From positions 29,145,465-29,209,464 of the forward strand of contig OX419762.1 in NCBI GenBank assembly GCA_948567375.1: DNA of 64,000 nucleotides. The letters are read 5' to 3'. Below, one piece after another: positions 57,315-64,000 of this stretch. Origin of the DNA: Lunularia cruciata. Lineage: Eukaryota > Streptophyta > Marchantiopsida > Lunulariales > Lunulariaceae. Position 1 is the stretch's first letter. Each line of letters opens with the position of its first letter. The notes below the pieces were generated by a model. The model ran no database searches. It was not told the origin of the DNA and was given only the letters and a program-made list of their open reading frames with translations. A program made the position numbers and the translations under genes.

Positions 57315-58132
57315 CTCCCTTTGACAACCCGGCAAATATCACTTTTGCGGTAATCAGGTAAGTAAAGTTCATTCCCACAGAGATACTAGTCAAAAATGTT
57401 CAAATACAAAGTCAAATGTCACAAATGTGGTTCTTCTTAATTTCTTCTTTAGTCTCTCGGGTATAAACCACACCTAGAAGAGAGTAACAAGCGCTCAATC
57501 TTGACAACTATCACTAATTCACATTCTCATAATCACAACATAGCAAATTTTGTCCAAACAAATCTTGATTGTGATGATTCAAAATCTTCTGAAGACGATT
57601 ACTTCACTAAAAATGACTTTGCTCTAGAATTGTGTTCCACCCCTTCACTAAAGGCACAACTTCTTTGATCTAAATCGCTACACATCAACACTGCGCTGCA
57701 CTCACAACTATAGAATACTACCAACACTACAATTCCTCTCAGATCTGTCAAGGTATTGCTCTAATTGCACTTCACTCAAAATCACACACACAAAATAAAG
57801 ATCACGGTTGTGGAATCCAACATCCAACACGCACATTGACTTGCACTTCAGAATTCTTCACATATTCACAAACACAAACACAATGTTGATACCCAAAATT
57901 AAGCTCAAGTGACAAGCACTGAAAACAACACTTTGTTTTGTCTATCTTAAGAAATTATGAATACTGAACAACATAACATTACAAATGCCTCCTTTAAATA
58001 GTAGAGCAATTGACAATTAACTAACAACTATACCATTCTACAACAACTTTTCATACCTACAAATCCAAAATGACAATGCACATCTTCATATCTACCTCTT
58101 CATATCTACCTCTTCAAATCTCAAATCTATCA

Positions 58133-60680
58133 CTAATCTAATCCGATGTCAACCTCAACTTTGGCTTCCAAACCCGATGTTCCTTTGAGAATTTCTCCAT
58201 CTTTGGGTCTACTCAATTCTACTCCAAATTCTTCTATTTCTACAATTTCTTCACTACAATCTTTAAGTGAGTTCATGGGTAATCTTCCTAATTCTTTAGC
58301 TTCTGACCCATCCTTCTCTAATGTTTCAAGTAGTGGGTCCAAAGACACTTGAACTCCTACCTCACTTACATTGGGTCTTCTCACTTCATGCACTTCCATA
58401 TGAAGTTTATTTAACTCTATCCTAACAAGGTCTAATCCAAGACACACATTGTCTCCTGCTTCTTTCATTTTCCTATCTACTCATTCTCATAGACAGATTA
58501 ATAGATTATTTAGCTTTGTGTACTTTGCCTTCCTCTTCCACATCTCTTGCACCAAAAATTTCAACTCGTGCAACTAGGCTTCCCCCAATTTTACTTTGAC
58601 CTCTATGTTGAGCATTGCCTTTATCTCATTTACAACTCCTGCTACGTCATTGGCTTCCCCCATTGCATCAAGCTTCTCCTTCCTTCTTTCTTCCTCCAAT
58701 TCATTGCGATACATTTATAATTCATCCTCAAACTCAGCCTTCATCACCTCCTTCTCCTATCAATTTACTGCAATTTGTTCTTCCGCCACTCACAACAATC
58801 CTCGCAATTGATCTTCTTCACTACCATGTCTACCTGCTAACTCCCACTACCAAGCTTGATCTTTCTCAGTGGCCTTCTTCTTTAGACTCTCCAACTCTTG
58901 CTCCATTACTATGACACTTGCCTTTGAATGTATTAATTCTACTCGTGCATCAGCAAGTTCTCCCTTCATCACTTCTACCAATGTCATTGTCTCCTTAGCT
59001 CCTTGTGACACTTCACCAAATCTTCCCTCATTGCTTTGGAATGCTTACTCTGAAGAACCTTCTCCACCCAAAGTTCTTCGGCTTCCATCTCTACTCTTGT
59101 TAGCTTGTTTTGGTAGTGGGAGTTAGCAGGTAGACATGGTAGTGAAGAAGATCAATTGCAAGGATTGTGAAGTGGAGTGCAAAAACTTTGTGGAGTGCAA
59201 AAACTTTGTTGTTTTGCACTCCACTTCTCTATTACTGCTAACTCGTCTCGCACATTGAGGTTAGCACTCACCATCTCTACTTTCTTCTGCTGCAAAAACA
59301 CCAACAGCCAATACATGACCTTTGATAGATATGCCACTCCCTTGTACTTCTTTTCATCAACTCAAACATCATCTTCCTGTGCAGGCAACTCTCCTAGCCC
59401 TTACCCCAAAGTTGTGATCTTTGTACCTTTAAGGTTTCCTCATCCAAGCTCTCCTCCTTTTTTGTGGTGACTTTACTGGGCCCTACCTCGGCTACATGCA
59501 CACTTCTTTTCCCCTGGCAGTTCTTGGACATGCCAAGACTCCTTCTTCCTCCTTCTTCTCACATCCCTATTCGACAATAGAGACTTTTGGACTCGGCTTC
59601 TCGGTATCCAAACTTCATCTTTGGGTTTGCTGAACTTCCACCTTGGCTTCACTACCACTACTTGATTCTTTACTTTGTAGTGTGAACTCTTCTTCTCCTC
59701 CCAAAGCTCTCCCTTTGACTCAATTTCTCCTTTTGACTCCAATTCTTCTTTCGGAGTCGATTCCTTTGCTTTCACCACCACTACCTTCGGGTTAATCTTT
59801 TGCATCTTCTGTGGCTATATTGCCTCTAGGTGACTTTCAAGCTTAGTTCTCTTCCTGGCCCTTGGGATGTCAATTGCTAAAATTGTCAATTCTTTCCCAC
59901 TATTTTTGTAGTACTCATCTCTTTCTTGCACTCTCTCCATATAGTATCGTTCATCAACATCCGCCTCCTTGCGCAAATCCAAATAAAAGTGCAATCGCAT
60001 TCAATTTCTCTCCTCCAAAGTCAGTAAATTAACCCTAAAATAGAAATGAGCTGCAAAGGGCACAAAGTAATGTGGTGGTATGTCCATCCTCCAACATGAA
60101 ATCATCTATCCCACACACTGATGCAAACATTTTGCCCAATATATTGCTTCTCTTGCAAACATTTGGTGAAAGAACACCACTTGTTGCATCATGATATAGG
60201 TGGTTCACTCCAACTTGAACATTGCCATCATTGTGCGTACAATCCCTCTCCTCTTGGGGTCTCTATAGCTATCCACCTTATACTTGTTCTTGGTGCAAGG
60301 TTGATTGAAAGAATTTCGCACCTTGATAGTCTCTTCTGAGGAATCACACTTCCAATAGAAGATGGTACCTCTCATCTCTCTTGCTTCTCTCCCTAGGACT
60401 ATTCTCCAATCCTACTTAGTCCATTGAGCCAGATTTCCTCTCTTCCTCTTGTGCTTCAGCCCATCCTTGCAATCACTCGATGCGATTTCTACCATGAAAC
60501 TTGGAAAACTAAAATTCCAGTTCTAGACCAAGAATGTGATATGTAGCTTGCTAAGACATCAATCCTTACCACTACATCTAATCTACTCATTTCAAGTCCT
60601 CTCACCACACTCTGCTTACTCACTTTCAAGGCCATGTGTTTCCTCACTCTATTCTTGTGGAAGATCATTTCCAAGATCCT
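58133..60680 (-). pseudogene. family C protein, copy C4 (fossil)
   Basis: Same order of parts as in C1: SRLDVVVRIDVLA near the start (C1 has QRLDVIARIEVLG), RLHFYLDLRKEADVDERYY in the globular part (C1 has SHFYPDLRREVDVEEQQY), an acidic/Lys-rich middle, a coiled coil, and a tail with LEKDGSEAKELGRLP and VDIGLD. Parallel conservation in two independent insertions argues the protein was once under selection. Many breaks. Confidence 0.65.
59171..59224. repeat. short direct and inverted repeat in C4
   Basis: Two direct copies of TGGAGTGCAAAAACTTTG in tandem (59172 and 59190) followed by an inverted GTTTTGCACTCCAC (59211-59224), which could fold back on either copy. C1 has nothing similar at this place. 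Confidence 0.85.
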
Positions 60681-60788
60681 AACCTACTCTTCTTCTTGTG
60701 AATTTGCAATTTGCATTACTGTAGGTTGACTTTGAATAGAGACAAGGTAGAGTCTAGACATTGATGTTGCTTCCTCACAAAACTCTTG

Positions 60789-60796
60789 ATTTTATA
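60789..60796 (-). promoter_or_regulatory. TATA box of C4
   Basis: TATAAAAT on the minus strand, at nearly the same distance from the element end as in C1. Confidence 0.5.
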
Positions 60797-61170
60797 GTCT
60801 TTCATTGCTTGGTCATTCTTTCGTTGCTTCTTCGCTCCAATCATTGATTTTTGCAAGGTTGTTTCTTATCACAATCAAAAACTTCTTGATCCCAAGGTCA
60901 GCACTTTCTTGATTGGCAAACCTTGAAGAAGTTTGTTATAGGTTCTTTGGATCAGGCTACGTGATCCAATACATAGTCCCTATCTTTGTCTTTCTCTCTT
61001 GTCCATCTTGGGTCCTTTGGACTTGATCCAAGGTACTTTGGGTTTGGCCCAAACACACGCTTCTTTCTTATTTTCCTTCCCGTTTAGACATCCTTTGGCT
61101 TTACTAACATACTTCTTCTTCAAAACTTTATAAACTATCCAAAATCGGAAAATGTGGGTACCACACTCCC

Positions 61171-62200
61171 CTTTCTCATACTTGCTCTCCACAACATCTA
61201 AAGATGCTATATCCTTACCTCTATTTTGTGTAGGAGCTGCTTGGATTCACCACCTCTCTCTATTGGCTTCCCCACAACTCCTTCCTCCATGATGAGTGGA
61301 ATTTGGGCAATTCCTTTAGATGTGACCTCTATCTCCACAACCAAAACAATTTATATCATTAAAATGATTGGTTGGTTGGCCCTCTCTATAAAGATAGCTC
61401 CCATAACCTCTAGATCCTCTCCCACATTCTGATCCACCTCTCTCTTCTCCCATAGTTTTACTATATTGATCTTGAGATCTGCAAGTTACTCCATGATAGT
61501 TTGAAGGGGCTCTTTTGGTGGAGGTGTAAGTATTGGAGCAACTACTACTTGTTGTACCACCCTTGCCACCAAAGGATCAAAGGCTCCACCTTAATTATAG
61601 ACTTGTGGAGGATGAACAACCTCCTTCACCACCAAATCACTTTTATCCCTTTCCAAACTCTCCTCCATACAAATTGCTATCTTGATAGCTTCTACCTTGG
61701 AAGAAGGTTTCTCATATCTCACCTTGCTTTGAATTTATGGTCTCAATCCTCTTAAAAAGTTCTTGGTGAGCATGGTACCTATCTCAATCATAGAAGTCTC
61801 CACATCATCCCTACTCTTCCTCCACACTATGTAGAATCTAGACTCTAACTTCTCCACTCTTTTTGCATAAGCTTTCACTTTCTCTCCATCTCCTTGCTAG
61901 AGGAAGGTAACCTCACTCATCAATCTCTCATAAATTTCATCAAGGAGAGTTCTCAATAAGTGCAATATTAAAACTTTCTCGAGACTCCTCTTGGTCATCA
62001 CCCCTCACTTTTGTCTTGTATTCTGATTCATACCATGTAAGAGCCATGTTCTCAAAGAAATCCAATAGTAATAAAGCCTACTCATTTTTCCTCCTCTTAT
62101 TTTTTCTTATGCAAACCTTCTTGAAGTTTCTCATAAAAACTTCCACATCTTCTCTATCCTTGCTGAAGAAAATAAGAAATTTCCTAGTCTTAGCCTCTCA
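61171..62200 (-). pseudogene. B4 gag, N-terminal and middle part (fossil)
   Basis: Minus strand: Gly/Arg-rich tail near 61250-61440, a PPPKEPLQTI-like segment near 61510, MEESLERD near 61660, capsid traces to the MTKTRKFLIFFSKDRED-like start near 62190. It matches B1 8533-9500. Many breaks. Confidence 0.78.
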
Positions 62201-63702
62201 CCACCTTCTCCTCTCTTTATTTTTTGTCTCTTAAAATATAACTAATAGAGTACAAGCATGATTAATATCATTTGAGTGGAGTAGTCTACTATAGGGAATA
62301 TAAAAGGTTTAGGTTCTAATATTTCCACCACATGATCAAATCCTAGAGAGCATATTAATCTTACACTCATGGATAGTTTATCCATAATTTCTATCACTAA
62401 TCTTGAGAACTAGTTGATGAAAGTCATAATTTCTTTATGACGGTACTAAGATTCTATCTAATTTCCTTCACCAGATTCTCTAACAATGTTATTTCTCTTT
62501 TACACTCATGGCTCTTTGGAAGTGCTTCCACTCCACAAACTTCACACAACTTCTTGGTCCTAGATATCTTCTCTCCCAACCTTAGTAAAGAAAGTCAAAC
62601 ATGCAATCCCAAGTTAAGTAAGTAAGCCTCTCGTTTCTCTCAATCTCTTGCTCTCAAATCCCTATGGACATGAAATTTCCTTGTGTCCCTTCTCCACATA
62701 AAAAGCACTTAGAACCACTCTTTCCTCCAAACGGTGAAGGTCTTTGAATCCTCTCAACACTCACTTCAAATTCTACACTAAACTCCAGTTTCTTCAAATT
62801 AGCCACGATTGCCACTTCAAACCCTTGAAGAACCTAACATAACCTCAATTTCCACTCTTAATGGCCTTTCATGCTTCAAAGATGACTCTAAACACTCAAA
62901 CATGCTTTTGGTCATTCTCAGACTCCTCATTTAAGAGAACTCAACTTTCTAAAAATAACATCTACTCACAATAGCAATCAATTCTCTCAAATGAAACCTC
63001 CCACTCCTTTGACAATCTGCACACCTGATCAGCACCTTAGGGCATTCTTCCTTGAAAATTTTTAGTCTTTTCATCAAGCCCTTTGGTCTACACACCTTTC
63101 TATTCAGCACACATCTTTCAGGTTTGGTCTAAAAACCATCTCCCTTACTTTAGAAATTCATAACTCTCTCTGTAGAAATTCTCTCTCTCAGAATTTTAGG
63201 CCAGAAGGTAGCCTATCTACCACGGAATTTTCTTGAAATTTTTCAATGCAATCCAATCTGAAATAAAGAAATGGTGAACCATGTACAATTTTCTAAAGAG
63301 CATGTTGTGTAAGGAGCAATCTACCTTGCCAACTTCAAGTTCTAGCTAAGTGTGTGTAGTGATTCTCACATTGATTTTGAGTGTGCTATCTGAAGGACAA
63401 TCTAATGTATCATCTATGAAAGTTTCAAATCTAGATATTAAAGTCAAGGTTTTGCCCAAAATGACTCTAATTCTCACGATCTGCAGTCCACCTCATACAA
63501 TCTCTTGAATTCCTCTCATGTATATAGTATAATCTCACCTCAAAAAATCATAATAAACTATAGCATTTAAGAAGAAGTCTAGTCTAGATTCTCAAACATA
63601 AGTTCAACCTTCTCCTCCCTTAATTTTCTTTGCAAGTGAGCTCTCATAGTCTCCTTCTGTTTGATAGAATTGAACACAGAACATCATCTTGCCTTCTAGA
63701 GA
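62201..63702 (-). pseudogene. B4 leader with remains of the upstream zinc-finger ORF
   Basis: Minus strand: SKCFLCGE at about 62705 and the second cysteine cluster (CEVCGVEALPKSHEC-like) at about 62505-62560 stand where B1 and B2 have them. The rest has no visible coding sense. Confidence 0.6.
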
Positions 63703-63721
63703 GGTCCGAGTAATGGAACCA
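63703..63721 (-). other. primer binding site of B4
   Basis: TGGTTCCATTACTCGGACC on the minus strand, four bases from the LTR. Confidence 0.7.
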
Positions 63722-63725
63722 AAAG

Positions 63726-64000
63726 TGTGAGCCAACTTGTCCCCCACACAAGACAACCTCTGATTGCTATTAAGGTAATGCAACATGGACTAAGAAGGCA
63801 AAGAACCAAAACTCCATCATACTCTTCCAAGGCTAAACTCCAAGGCATATCCAAGACTCAAGCCATTGCTCACTAGAGAATTCTATGAGAGAAAGATAGT
63901 TGCAAATGAAAGGATGTCAAGTACCTCCTCACTCCCAGTTTATATACTTATGAAATAGTTACACACCAATGTTACTTTTTGCCTAGTAACTTGAGTTACT
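63726..64000 (-). repeat. 5' LTR of B4, cut by the window edge
   Basis: Begins TGTGAGCCAAC in plus-strand view and follows the B LTR to the end of the window, about 40% of its length. Confidence 0.9.

Larger units (their letters stand above)
57320..61165 (-). mobile_element. family C unit, long form (copy C4)
   Basis: 3846 bp, from a worn TTTGACAACCCGG to GGGTACCACA, flanked by perfect CTCCC duplications (57315-57319, 61166-61170). The layout equals C1: TATA box about 370 bp from the right end, coding region on the minus strand, about 800 bp conserved tail on the left. It is more decayed than C1, with many breaks. Inserted in the B4 gag. Confidence 0.9.
53671..64000 (-). mobile_element. family B Ty3/gypsy retrotransposon, copy B4, entering from the right edge
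   Basis: Minus-strand B parts in order from integrase (left) to 5' LTR (right, cut by the window). The 3' LTR is not present at the left end. The element holds a 353 bp foreign fragment (54368-54720) and C4 (57320-61165). It is more decayed than B1 and B2, with many breaks. Confidence 0.88.

Noticed and set aside
1-64000. tRNA, rRNA or other structural RNA genes
   Set aside because: No cloverleaf with A and B boxes or rRNA-like stretch was noticed on either strand by reading. A dedicated search was not possible.

Overview
The window looks like an intergenic stretch of a large, repeat-rich plant nuclear genome. It is about 60% A+T by eye. I find no gene of the host's own with convincing support. 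Nearly everything is LTR-retrotransposon sequence of Ty3/gypsy type, heavily nested and decayed, and one insertion looks like organelle group II intron DNA. I cannot name the species. The size of the repeats and the depth of nesting fit a conifer, another gymnosperm or a large-genome fern or lycophyte better than a compact angiosperm, but that is inference.

Families are lettered here for convenience. A: LTR about 740 bp, TGTAATAC...GTATTACA ends, initiator-Met-type primer site; five complete insertions, four of them solo LTRs. B: LTR about 690 bp, ends TGTAACACCC...CCGGCTCACA; one nearly complete copy (B1), a second complete copy (B2), a third entering from the right edge (B4) and a solo LTR. 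C: two 3.8 kb and two 1.9 kb units with TGTG...CACA ends and perfect 5 bp target duplications. The long ones carry a long ORF region for an acidic coiled-coil protein that I do not recognise, and no paired LTRs are visible. G: a chromodomain Ty3/gypsy element with 400 bp LTRs. D: an old plus-strand element seen as scattered gag, protease and reverse-transcriptase pieces. E/H: a very old large element of Tat/Athila-like organisation.

Layout. 1-1994: D gag with a solo A LTR. 1995-31390: the large E/H element, bounded by two about 700 bp direct repeats that I read as its LTRs; it contains a solo A LTR (4024-4609), B1 (6308-13939), C3 (22009-23917) and G (23968-30349, itself hit by a solo A LTR at 28495-29251). 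31391-32976 and 41267-42337: more of D, split by a solo B LTR (32977-41266) that holds C1 (32995-36776) and a minus-strand A element (37387-41180). 42338-52817: B2 on the minus strand, holding a solo A LTR (45442-46183) and C2 (47910-49794). 52818-53670: a minus-strand RNase H/integrase piece of D type. 53671-64000: B4 on the minus strand, holding the group II intron fragment (54368-54720) and C4 (57320-61165); its 5' LTR runs off the window.

Relative ages from hand-compared LTR pairs: E/H is oldest (about 20% divergent), G and B2 are intermediate (about 9-10%), B1 is youngest of the paired ones (about 6%). The A and C insertions lie inside these and so are younger than their hosts. All coding regions are fossils with multiple breaks.

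Most worth following up: family C and its orphan protein; the group II intron reverse-transcriptase fragment; a heat-shock-element cluster in the G LTRs; an extra zinc-finger ORF upstream of gag in family B; a 48 bp perfect palindrome; and an 83 bp inverted repeat inside the A element.
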